This document shows, in pieces, positions 18,466 to 28,028 of a stretch of 29,068 nt of DNA. Made by a program: the position numbers and the translations under genes. This DNA comes from Mesostigma viride (lineage: Eukaryota; Streptophyta; Mesostigmatophyceae; Mesostigmatales; Mesostigmataceae), in NCBI GenBank assembly GCA_009746045.1, contig RPFO01001030.1, positions 1-29,068 on the forward strand, read 5' to 3'. Below the pieces are notes generated by a model that worked only from the letters and a program-made list of their open reading frames with translations, was not told the origin of the DNA and did no database searches. The stretch's first letter is position 1, and each line of letters begins with the position of its first letter.

Positions 18466-19539
18466 CTGTCACGGACGCGCGCTATGTCATCCGGGCGCCC
18501 ACTATGCACAAGACCGGTGACGTGCGCAAGGAATTTGTCTTCTACGCATTTTCGACAAAGGCTAGTGACCGGGGGGGACACTAGCACTTGCAGCATAAGA
18601 GCGGACGAAAGTGTACGTGCACGCGCGCCGGGCCAGGCACAGCTGGGCGCGCAGCACTGACTTGAGCGGACGGCAGCACAAGTGTGCAGCGTCGAGAGGA
18701 TCATACGCGTGTTAGTGGACAGCTGGAGCTGAAGCTGGACTGCTGGACTTCAACAGCGCCGAGGCTATTGACAGGCCAGGTGTCTTTGTGGTGTAGAATA
18801 GCGGGTCAACGTTATGAGGACTGGACAGAAAATGGAAAAGGACAATTTGCGGTGCGGAGCCAGATCGCTGGAATGAATGCGAAATCGCTGGCAGCCCTAA
18901 AAAGGGATTTCTTCTAGAAAGGAACGATTAGACGCAATGTTTGCTGGGCCACTCACACGCAAGGTGTGAGCGTGCAGATTGTCTGAAGGATATTATGCTT
19001 CGACCTTGCTGGACGTGACTCAATGTCGGACATTCCCAGGGACAGAAATGCCGGAGCCTCTAGGAGATGAGATCGGCAACAGGGTAGCAATTTAGATTTG
19101 TCGGGATGCCTTCCTGCTTTTGTTGGCATGTGTGGTAGAAAGCCAGGACGGCAACTGGAATGCGGTTTCTATTCGCATGGTTCAGGCAGCAAGATAGTTT
19201 TGGCATTCCTGGCTGGACTGACAAGTGTGGCGTGTGTCATGCGTGTGGCATGACGAATGGTTTGGTTCATAGTCGAAGAGGACTCTCACGCAGCGTGTAG
19301 TCTCTTCGAGTCTCTCGTTAGTGGCCTTCGTGTTTCTCCCTTTCCTTGGGAGCAAGGCCGGTAGCATGTCATGGAGCGCTGCCTAACTGCGGGCTCGTGA
19401 GCATGGAGTGCATCGATATTGAGACTATCAACGTGTTGTAATTGTATTAACTTTCTCAATAAACTCCGCATGTGCGGCTTCATCATCAGACTGTGCAAAG
19501 TGTGTGTTTTGAAAGCATTATTCTATAGCAGGGGAGGCA
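18327..19539 (+). repeat. Complete 3' LTR (TG...CA, ~1.2 kb)
   Basis: Running from TGGGACAGG right after the polypurine tract to GGAGGCA, this is the only LTR in the window with segments B and A joined directly. It has no minisatellite between them. The downstream 64 bp (19540-19603) repeat the 5' leader with the primer-binding site, which is not expected after a 3' LTR. Confidence 0.7.
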
Positions 19540-19603
19540 ATAAGGTGGTTATCAGGCACGAGGGACAGTTCCTTGTCCTCGGCTGAGAGCCCTCCTTTCT
19601 TTA
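18467..19603 (+). repeat. Repeat A2, copy of A1
   Basis: 1,137 bp matching A1 with three single-base insertions (an extra G near 18738, an extra T near 19510, an extra T near 19550). It includes the leader and primer-binding sequence beyond the LTR, then switches to segment B2 with one base of microhomology. ORFs in it duplicate those in A1 and are not considered genes. Confidence 0.85.
19458..19463 (+). promoter_or_regulatory. AATAAA polyadenylation signal in 3' LTR
   Basis: Copy of the signal at 10010-10015, correctly placed in the 3' LTR to end the element transcript. Confidence 0.5.
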
Positions 19604-19746
19604 ATCATGGGACAGGTCCTCGCCCACCCCACAGGGCATGCAGTTAAGGCAGGCACATCAGCTCAGCTCATTTGGGTTTTACCAAATTAAGCTGAGTGGC
19701 CAGCCGCCATGGTGGCGCCGGAGATTGTGGCACGCAGACGCGACAG
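19604..19746 (+). repeat. Segment B2, second copy of B1
   Basis: 143 bp identical to 18323-18465, placed directly after A2. It ends GACAG at the exact point where B1 meets A2, but here minisatellite follows. It gives the element its A-internal-B-A-B layout. Confidence 0.85.
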
Positions 19747-21627
19747 GGTGGCTGGCACGCATGGATGGTGGTGGTGGGGTGCTGGCACGCATGGATGATG
19801 GTGGTGGGGTGCTGGCATGCATGGATGGTGGTGGTGGGGTGCTGGCACGCATGGATGGTGGTGGTGGGGTGCTGGCACGCATGGATGATGGTGGTGGGGT
19901 GCTGGCACGCATGGATGGTGGTGGTGGGTGGCTGGCACGCATGGATGATGGTGGTGGGGTGCTGGCAGGCATGGATGGTGGTGGTGGGGTGCTGGCATGC
20001 ATGGATGGTGGTGGTGGGTGGCTGGCACGCATGGATGGTGGTGGTGGGTGGCTGGCATGCATGGATGGTGGTGGTGGGGTGCTGGCATGCATGGATGGTG
20101 GTGGTGGGGTGCTGGCATGCATGGATGGTGGTGGTGGGTGCTGGCACGCATGGATGGTGGTGGTGGGGTGCTGGCACGCATGGATGGTGGTGGTGGGGTG
20201 CTGGCACGCATGGATGGTGGTGGTGGGGTGCTGGCACGCATGGATGGTGGTGGTGGGGTGCTGGCACGCATGGATGGTGGTGGTGGGTGGCTGGCACGCA
20301 TGGATGATGGTGGTGGGGTGCTGGCATGCATGGATGGTGGTGGGTGGCTGGCATGCATGGATGGTGGTGGTGGGGTGCTGGCATGCATGGATGGTGGTGG
20401 TGGGTGGCTGGCACGCATGGATGGTGGTGGTGGGGTGCTGGCACGCATGGATGGTGGTGGTGGGGTGCTGGCATGCATGGATGGTGGTGGTGGGTGGCTG
20501 GCACGCATGGATGGTGGTGGTGGGGTGCTGGCACGCATGGATGGTGGTGGTGGGGTGCTGGCATGCATGGATGGTGGTGGTGGGGTGCTGGCACGCATGG
20601 ATGGTGGTGGTGGGTGGCTGGCACGCATGGATGATGGTGGTGGGGTGCTGGCAGGCATGGATGGTGGTGGTGGGTGGCTGGCATGCATGGATGGTGGTGG
20701 TGGGGTGCTGGCATGCATGGATGGTGGTGGTGGGTGGCTGGCACGCATGGATGGTGGTGGTGGGGTGCTGGCACGCATGGATGGTGGTGGTGGGGTGCTG
20801 GCATGCATGGATGGTGGTGGTGGGTGGCTGGCACGCATGGATGATGGTGGTGGGGTGCTGGCATGCATGGATGGTGGTGGTGGGGTGCTGGCATGCATGG
20901 ATGGTGGTGGTGGGGTGCTGGCACGCATGGATGGTGGTGGTGGGGTGCTGGCATGCATGGATGGTGGTGGTGGGGTGCTGGCATGCATGGATGATGGTGG
21001 TGGGGTGCTGGCACGCATGGATGGTGGTGGTGGGGTGCTGGCATGCATGGATGGTGGTGGTGGGGTGCTGGCACGCATGGATGGTGGTGGTGGGGTGCTG
21101 GCACGCATGGATGATGGTGGTGGGGTGCTGGCATGCATGGATGGTGGTGGTGGGGTGCTGGCATGCATGGATGGTGGTGGTGGGGTGCTGGCACGCATGG
21201 ATGGTGGTGGTGGGGTGCTGGCATGCATGGATGATGGTGGTGGGTGGCTGGCACGCATGGATGATGGTGGTGGGTGGCTGGCACGCATGGATGGTGGTGG
21301 TGGGTGGCTGGCACGCATGGATGATGGTGGTGGGGTGCTGGCATGCATGGATGGTGGTGGTGGGGTGCTGGCATGCATGGATGATGGTGGTGGGTGGCTG
21401 GCACGCATGGATGGTGGTGGTGGGTGGCTGGCACGCATGGATGATGGTGGTGGGGTGCTGGCATGCATGGATGGTGGTGGTGGGGTGCTGGCATGCATGG
21501 ATGGTGGTGGTGGGGTGCTGGCATGCATGGATGGTGGTGGTGGGGTGCTGGCATGCATGGATGGTGGTGGTGGGTGGCTGGCACGCATGGATGATGGTGG
21601 TGGGGTGCTGGCATGCATGGATGGTGG
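19747..21627 (+). repeat. 30-bp minisatellite, right block (~63 units)
   Basis: Same unit and same variants as the block at 7552-9019, including the rare GGCAGGC form (near 19967 and 20650) and a shortened unit near 20338. It starts about half a unit out of phase with the end of the left block. At 21627 it passes straight into the 37-bp satellite. Long open frames on both strands are artefacts. Confidence 0.95.
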
Positions 21628-21631
21628 ACAT

Positions 21632-22210
21632 ATCGCTGGCTGAGGACCAACACGAAAAAAGAAGCCATATGGCTGGCTGAGGACCAACACGAAAAAAGAA
21701 AACATTTAGCTGGCTGCATGAGGACCAATACGAAAAAATACTCTGGTCGCTCGCCGAGAACCAACCAGAAAAAAGAAGCCGTGTCGCTGGCTGAGGACCA
21801 ACACGAAAAAAGAAAATATATTGCTGGCTGAGGACCAACCCTAAAAAAGAAGCCATATCGCTGGCTGAGGACCAACACGAAAACAGAAGCCATGTCGCTG
21901 GCTGAGGACCAACCCTTCAAAAGAAGGCATAGCGCTGGCCGAGAACCAACCAGAAAAAAGAAGCCGTGTCGCTGGCTGAGGACCAACGCGAAAAAAGAAA
22001 ATATATTGCTGGCTGAGGACCAACCCTAAAAAAGAAGGCATATCGCTGGCTGAGGACCAACACGAAAACAGAAGCCATGTCGCTGGCTGAGGACCAACCC
22101 TTAAAAAGAAGGCATATCGCTGGCCGAGAACCAACCAGAAAAAAGAAGTCATGTCGCTGGCTGAGGACCAACACGAAAAAACAAGCCATATCGCTGGCTG
22201 AGGACTACAA
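21632..22210 (+). repeat. 37-bp satellite with 185-bp higher-order repeat
   Basis: About 15 and a half units of 37 bp contain CGCTGGCTGAGGACCAAC followed by an A-rich segment such as CGAAAAAAGAAG. Unit variants recur in a fixed order of five: the variant GCCGAGAACCAACCAG starts units at 21747, 21932 and 22117, exactly 185 bp apart. Units 4-8 and 9-13 are therefore copies of one five-unit block. ORFs over this stretch are repeat artefacts. Confidence 0.9.
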
Positions 22211-22982
22211 AAGGGCATCATAGACGCCACCCTGCTCGCGCGAGTAAGTAGGGGTTCGTTGCACATTTACCTGCACGCATAAATCAGGAAGGGGGAAAAA
22301 CGGCATTGAACAGGACCACGATTAGAATTGGGCTAGCTATAAACTAACCTGACCATTTGAAGGCATAGCAACAAACATCAAGCTCGACATAGAAAAAGAC
22401 TGCGCTGTTGATGCACCTTCTTTATCAGGGCGGCGAGTTGAGGCGTCATTTGTCTCACCATCTTCAGGCAGCGATGATTATTACAGAAAACAGCTATGGC
22501 GGCAGCAGTGGTGGTGCGGTTTTCGAAACCCAACAGCTGTTGTGACCGATCGTCCGTGGAGCGACCCCTGTCAACGGCCCAGCGTAACCGGCGTTCAGGA
22601 CGGAAAACGTGGCATGCTCGCCATTCGGCCAACGAGGCGAAACGCGGGTCTAGATTATTCTTATTGACAAACCGCGCATGCGGATTGGACGACTCACAAT
22701 GTGACGTAATCCAAGCGTCGGTCTTCACGGTCCCGCAGGTATAAAAAGGAACAACACACACAAAATTTGACGCGGCAATCGGGATGTTTGGATTCGGGCG
22801 TCACCATGCTGCTGTGGATAACTACGTCCTCGATTCGATTCTAGCGTGAGCCCGGTGCTTTTTTGCACGTCGTCTGAGAGATCATCTGTCATATTTCCAC
22901 CAGTCGTCACTCTGCAAAGCGACGTGCCTACTGCCACGTGGTATGGCAAAAATTTCGAATGCAGAACTTTTGGGGTATACAA
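22211..22982. other. Unassigned stretch with a plus-strand TATA box
   Basis: TATAAAAA at 22740-22747 is followed by an ATG opening a short frame (MFGFGRHHAAVDNYVLDSIL) that ends at a GTGAGC donor-like site near 22847. This could be a first exon of the downstream transposase gene with a ~1-kb intron, but the splice phases I can see do not fit exactly. The 127-codon minus-strand ORF at 22378-22761 has no recognisable domain. Confidence 0.25.
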
Positions 22983-23525
22983 ATAAATATATTAATAAAT
23001 CGTGTATAGTAAATGTATGGGCATATATACTAACATTCTAGCCAATATATTTAAACTTTCTGCTGTCCATATGCTTATTATTATGATTATTGTTATGAAT
23101 ATGATATATGTTCTTTCTAATATTTATTAAATATATTTTCCTTTTTACTGCTAACTTACTGTACTAGTTTGGAATATATATAGTACTAGTACTAGATAGA
23201 TTAATGCCATGAATACAAATTTAAAATATAGATAAAATTCTATGACAATATAACATATAATTATGCACATCACTCTTTTTTACATACAATGAGTAGAAAA
23301 TATTTAGTATTATAGATAGCTAGTCTGTCCAGTTCATATTTCTTCTATCTAAACAATAATGATTGAAATAGAAATAGTACTAAATACTAATCAAAACTAT
23401 GTAAATACCAATAAATACTTTCCATATTTCAGCTACATAATTAAACATTAATAATTAAAAAATTATGTACAATATTCAATTTCATTTATTAGAATCTTAA
23501 ATAATTCCATGAATACTTTTCGTGT
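22983..23525. other. AT-rich island
   Basis: About 540 bp of very AT-rich DNA with frequent ATATAT, TACTAG and ACTAGTACTAG strings and no ORF of note, in otherwise GC-rich surroundings. It may be a long intron, a matrix-attachment-like region or old intergenic DNA. Confidence 0.6.
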
Positions 23526-23722
23526 TGTCCTGTCTTGGTGTGATCATCCAGGTACCTCGGCAACGACACGACACGCCTGAAAAATGAGCCGGGAAGGTGT
23601 GTTTCCAATGATGCAAATCTTGGTCGCGCTGCAGCGCGACCTCTTCTCAGTTCCATACGAAAAGGCCTTAAAACTTATGTGTAACTTCGCAAGGGTCGCG
23701 CCGCAGAGCTACCCCAAATTTC

Positions 23723-26700
23723 ATGAAGTTTGACTTTCTCTTTATTTGCTTCGCAATGAGATTCTTTTGTATCTGCGAAGAAGGTGGGGTCATTTCGCGG
23801 AGTGACCCTGCTAATATGTTAATTGTCCGTGAATTTCTTTTTGTTTCTGCAGCACGGGAACGGGTGTTTCTTTCGCCAACCTCCTCCTCCTTGCGTGGCG
23901 GCTTTGCTAATCGACTCAATGCCCACAACTTGAGCATCGGGACACCGACGCCCCTTGCAGCGGATCTGAAAAACAGCTCGAAAAGAAGTTTCGGGAATGA
24001 GAACCGCAGCACCTCGCCCGCCGTCAGGAAGCCATCCAAAAGGCCTGGCCAGTACGCCGAGAAGAAGTCTGTTGTGGGGACTCATCTTGCTGATGAGGCG
24101 TACAACGTAGTTCATCACATGAGGAATGAATCTACCAAGCGGGCCTCTTTTGAGGAGATTGTTGATGGCTTCAATAAGAGGGCTGACGAGCTCAAGGCGG
24201 AGCATTTTGACATTCCGGTGGCCAAGCTCTTTGATGAGCAGCGGCTTGCACAACTGTCGAGGTCTTGGGTGGCTCGGCTGATCGCCCTTTTTGACGACCT
24301 GTCGAAATCCGACCATGACAGAGACGTCAAGATCATTTTGGTGTCAACTCTTTTTTGTGGGGACGACATCGAGAAGGAGTTTTCGGCGGCAGAGTTGGAG
24401 AGAATGACGGGTGTCCCCGCGAAGACCATTCTCAAAGTTCGGGCGATCAGGAAGCAACAGAAGGTGGAGTTCCTGACGCGTGCGCTGGCGCGAAAGAAGA
24501 GGAAGTTGCCCCAATTTGTAATCGAGTCGATCGCGCAGGCTTGGACTGATGAGGAGAACTCGCGCGCTTCGCCCCAAGAGAGGGATACCATAAAGACGCA
24601 CGAACGAGTTGGCAATCGTGCGATTTTGGTTGGTGTCCAAGGGGCCTACTTCTACCTCACCTCGAAGGAGGACATATATCTCAAGTTTTTAGCGGAGCAC
24701 ACGTACTGGGACAAGAAAAGTCCGCAGTATGAGAAGGATGTCGGCATCCATGTCGGATATACGACTTTCTGCAAGTACGCCCCCAAAACCGTCAAGGGGA
24801 AGTGGAAGGAGAGAAACGTGTGCGCCTGTGAGACGCATACGGTCATGCAGTCGAAGGTAGCGGCATGGACTAGGTACTGCAAGGCGAAGCACGGCAAGAA
24901 CTGCAAGTGCGGCGACGAGTGTGAGGGATGTTCAAGGGCGAGATTGCCTGACGGCACGTGCGGGTTGTTCGAAAGCCTGCACACGACCGAATGGGTGAAG
25001 CACTTCCATTGCCGTGTGGCGGAGGCGGATGGGGGTAGTGAGCTGGGGGTGGGGCAAACTCGGCGAGAAACGAAGAGGAGGGGGGACAATAATGTGACGG
25101 AAGATGAATGGCAGGGGCAAGACCTTGACGATCTTGAAATAAATGAGAGGATCGTGGAGGATGAGGAAGGGGTGCCAAGGGTAGGGGACCCATCCATGGA
25201 GGAGGGGTCTGTCTTTCGCATTCTGAAGAGGGCATGTATGGAGAACTCGTGTCCCGAGTCCCGGTGTGGCATCAAAGACTGGGTGTTGTGTGACCGGGAC
25301 AAGAATTCAACAGAACTACTAAATTGGTTCAGATACGTGAAGAAGGAGGTAGTGGTTTCCCGACCGGCAGGGGAGGTAAGCGTGTTTGGATTTTGTGACG
25401 CAATTATTTCGCAGCGTCATTCTGCAGCGCGATGTTAATTTAAAGGCTTTTCTGATACTTTATGAATATGTTACTTGCAAATTTACTTCATCCCTTGGTT
25501 AAAACAGGACGCGACCGATCGGCGGGTCCCGGAGAAGGTCAAGCGGCCCGTACAGGAAACGATGAGGTCAACGCCCGCGCAGCTGAGGCTGGCGATTATC
25601 GAGAGTTGGGAGGACTTTACCAACCACTGCTTTACGTCATGGTGGCAGTCGGCAACGATCAAGGACCGGGAGAGGAACATGACTGAGGGGGATGTGCTCG
25701 TGCATGGAGATTGGGCCGAGAATTACGAGAACAACAACTACGTCCAACTGCAGTCGCAGTACTTTCACAAGACGAGCTTTGTCCTCATGCCCATGATCGT
25801 GCGATATTTGCACAATGGTGCGATGGCAAAGCGAACGTTCTTTTTTCTCGGGGAAGCCAAGATGAAGCGGGGAGAGCGGGCGCTCGTCTACGCGCTGAGG
25901 ACAATCATGGAAACCCTGCGCGGACTTGGTGTGGGGGTGAAGAGGATGTTCATGTGCTCTGACAACTGCTCATCCCAGTTCAAGTCCAAGTACGTGGTTA
26001 ACGCCGTCTTCCGCCTCCTCATGCAGGATCCCGACTTGGAATCCTTCGAGTACCACTACTTGGGTGAGCAGCACGGGAAGGGGGAGGTGGATGGTCAGGG
26101 AGCGAAGTTCAAGTGCATTGTGAGGAACATGCAATGCATTCCTGAGAACCAGGGCATCGTTACAGGGCGCCAGATCGTCAAGTACATGCGGGACAGCTGG
26201 GAAGGAGGCAAAACCACGAGCAGGGAGTCGGCCCGCGCTCGGGCAGAGGGCGTCCACCGTCATTTCTTTCATTTTCCTGAGGTGCGAAACTCAATTTTTC
26301 TTGAACTTGATTAGGTATCTCTGCAGAGTGACCTTTTGCCCATTTGCATTTTATTATTTGATAATGCTAAAAGAACTGGTATGAATTAGCGTCTTATATA
26401 GTGAAAAATGCATGCAAAGCACTTTCAAAGGGGTATCTCTGCAGAGTGACCCTTCATGTGTACTTGATCTATTGACACATACCAACTTTCCGTTTCTGAC
26501 ATTCTCCCTCATTGCAGGACCTCGACTCCGGCGCCCGTATGATACCGACGCGTGTCGAGGCCATCAAGCAAGCGCACTGGTGGCGCCTGGACAAGTCTGA
26601 CCCGGGGCTCCTGATGATGAGGCGTTTTTCGTGCTACTGCCCAGCCTGCCTAGCTAACAGGTGGGAGGAGTGCCGGACCGAGTGGACACATATCGAGGAA

Positions 26701-27186
26701 TTTAACGATGAGGGCCAAACGATGAAAACTTTCCGCCTGATGCCGCCAACGCAGCCCATACCTCCGGTTCGCCAGCTGACGCGGGCGGAACTGCTGAAGG
26801 ATCAAAGGGATGCCATTGGCAGGCAGATGCGCATGTATGATTACATCGCAGTTCCGTCAGACAGAGAGGACGTGAACCACAATTCCGCCCACCCTTTTTG
26901 GGTGATGCAGGTGGTGAGGGAGGCCTCAGTGCTGGAGAAGGAGGAGGTTAGGTGGGTTGAGGGACAAAACGGACGGCAGAAGGAGATTTTCTTGCCCGGC
27001 CACGCCGTTCTGGCGGTTCGGCTGTGGAAGCGAGATATGCATGACCCCCTGCATTTTACTCTGGATTTGGCTGATTGGCCGGAGTCCCGCCCAGCCGACC
27101 TGGTCGATTGCTATCTGTGCATCTCCGCTGCTCTTCCGCTCCAGTGCATGGTCCTTGGCAACCAAAGGCAAGCCTACGTTATATGA
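23723..27186 (+). CDS. Three-exon DDE-like transposase-type protein
   Basis: Exons 23723-25375, 25508-26281 and 26518-27186 join in phase 0 at consensus GT/AG borders to give about 1,031 residues. The first ~43 codons may be intron: a good acceptor (TTTCTGCAG) ends at 23852. Order: basic serine/lysine-rich N-terminus; helical region; cysteine cluster (CACETH, then CKCGDECEGC, about 24826-24930); acidic linker; then a catalytic-like core with DWAENY (Asp at 25709), SDNCSSQFKSK (Asp at 25961) and GEQHGKGEVDGQGA (Glu at 26066, Asp at 26090); and a C-terminal CYCPAC motif with a further domain. The D...D...E/HGKG..DG pattern is found in uncharacterised transposase-like proteins of animals and algae. 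I cannot name the superfamily. The last ~20 residues after CYLCISA may be off-frame; an alternative frame continues to 27260. Confidence 0.65.
25376..25507 (+). other. Intron 1 of the transposase-like gene
   Basis: 132 bp, donor GAG/GTAAGC, acceptor AACAG/GAC, phase 0. It holds one member of the palindrome family at 25416-25433. Confidence 0.75.
26282..26517 (+). other. Intron 2 of the transposase-like gene
   Basis: 236 bp, donor GAG/GTGCG, acceptor ATTGCAG/GAC, phase 0. It holds two near-identical palindromes at 26314-26333 and 26431-26452, which share the 20-bp core GGTATCTCTGCAGAGTGACC. Confidence 0.75.
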
Positions 27187-27854
27187 GCAAGGAGCTTGAC
27201 GCGTGGCTAACCGCTCTTGTACGCAACCAGCAAGCCCCGGAGGGGCTGCCACCGGCTTAAACTTTCGGGGACGCTCCGCAGCGCCACCCCTACGGATCTT
27301 TAAGCCTGGGCTTTATTCGCCTACGGTTGGGACAGTGTTTATTCGTGTTTATATATTTTTGGAGAACATTTTTTTGTTTTTTCATATGTTACATTAGATG
27401 ACAAGTGGCTGGGAACATTGTTAGCCTCGGTAGTGACAAATTTTAGTATATTTCCGTGTCGAAATGGCGAGTATTTTATTTAACTTGTACAATAATTTTT
27501 CGAATTACAAATTTATAATTTGGTTTGACCTAAAAATCATGTCGTCACTCAAATATGTAGTTGCTGTGTAGGACTTTCCGTCTGCAAATTGGTTCGTACT
27601 AATTTCGAATGTCACAACAATGTTACTGTACTAAGGCCTCTTTGGTAGATGTCTTAAAACACAAATTCGCTCCGGAAGTGCCAAAGTACCTTGCTTGTAA
27701 CCGGACTAGTTACGAATTGTGATTGGAAGGTTGTCCCCTACAACCACAAGGAATAGAGGGGACGCTCCGCAGCGCCACCCATACGACAGTCCGGACCGGG
27801 CTTTGCTGAAATAATTTTCTCACTCGCAACTTAGCCATCAAACTCACTTTTACG
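27187..27854. other. Spacer without a recognised gene
   Basis: AT-rich in its middle (27330-27720). It contains two identical 23-bp palindrome-family copies at 27267-27289 and 27758-27780. No promoter or RNA gene is recognised. Confidence 0.5.
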
Positions 27855-28028
27855 ATGGAGCGCGCCGATGTTTTTGGTTCGCAGCATACATATGTGCATG
27901 TCGATAAAAAGGAGCATGCGGCCAACATGTATGTTGAAATCGACTCCCCCCCCACGACTTCCCACGCTCCCTGCGGGGACCGTTTGGAGGTTGGGGTTCA
28001 GGTGTCATTGCGTTCGGAAACGGGATGA
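27855..28028 (+). CDS. Hypothetical 57-residue ORF
   Basis: Starts MERADVFGSQHTYVHVDKKE and ends SLRSETG. Its TGA overlaps the ATG of the next frame as ATGA (28025-28028). Composition is compatible with coding, but no family is recognised; it may be the 5' part of one frameshifted or spliced gene with the following ORF. Confidence 0.3.
   Translation: MERADVFGSQHTYVHVDKKEHAANMYVEIDSPPTTSHAPCGDRLEVGVQVSLRSETG

Larger units (their letters stand above)
9020..19746 (+). mobile_element. Ty3/gypsy retrotransposon with cytosine methyltransferase and PHD finger
   Basis: Order: repeat A1 (9020-10153), Gag, Pol (protease, C5-methyltransferase, reverse transcriptase, RNase H, integrase, PHD), polypurine tract near 18311-18323, repeat B1 (18323-18465), repeat A2 (18467-19603), repeat B2 (19604-19746). 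The order protease-RT-RNase H-integrase identifies Ty3/gypsy. A1 and A2 differ by only three single-base insertions and B1 and B2 look identical, so the copy is young. The same minisatellite flanks both ends. The layout is explained if B plus A is the LTR and the element entered the array as a permuted copy opened at the B/A boundary. Related gypsy-like elements with captured cytosine methyltransferases have been reported from algae (Klebsormidium) and dinoflagellates (Symbiodinium). Confidence 0.85.
22906..27780. repeat. Dispersed family of 18-23 bp palindromes (nine copies)
   Basis: Members lie at 22906-22923, 23622-23641 (perfect: GGTCGCGCTGCAGCGCGACC), 23693-23714, 23787-23808, 25416-25433, 26314-26333, 26431-26452, 27267-27289 and 27758-27780 (the last two identical). 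They share a C(T/C)GC(A/G)G centre and, mostly, arms GG(G)T...ACC(C). All are in introns, probable introns or flanks; none interrupts a supported exon. I did not see them elsewhere in the window. Confidence 0.7.

Noticed and set aside
9020-19746. Classification as a DIRS/Ngaro tyrosine-recombinase element because of the split repeats
   Set aside because: No tyrosine recombinase was seen, and a complete HHCC plus DDE integrase, primer-binding site and polypurine tract are present.
19638-21986. ORFs of up to 772 codons over the right minisatellite
   Set aside because: Same reason as the left block; the ends run into LTR or satellite DNA with no start or domain.
21632-22210. CRISPR-like array of 37-bp repeats
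   Set aside because: Units are contiguous with no unique spacers, in a eukaryotic context, and show higher-order satellite structure.
22378-22761. 127-codon minus-strand ORF
   Set aside because: No recognisable motif, and the nearby TATA box points the other way; kept only as an unassigned stretch.
23723-25438. Single-exon reading of the DDE-like gene
   Set aside because: The frame ends without the catalytic-like core, while two consensus phase-0 introns join it cleanly to the downstream frames.
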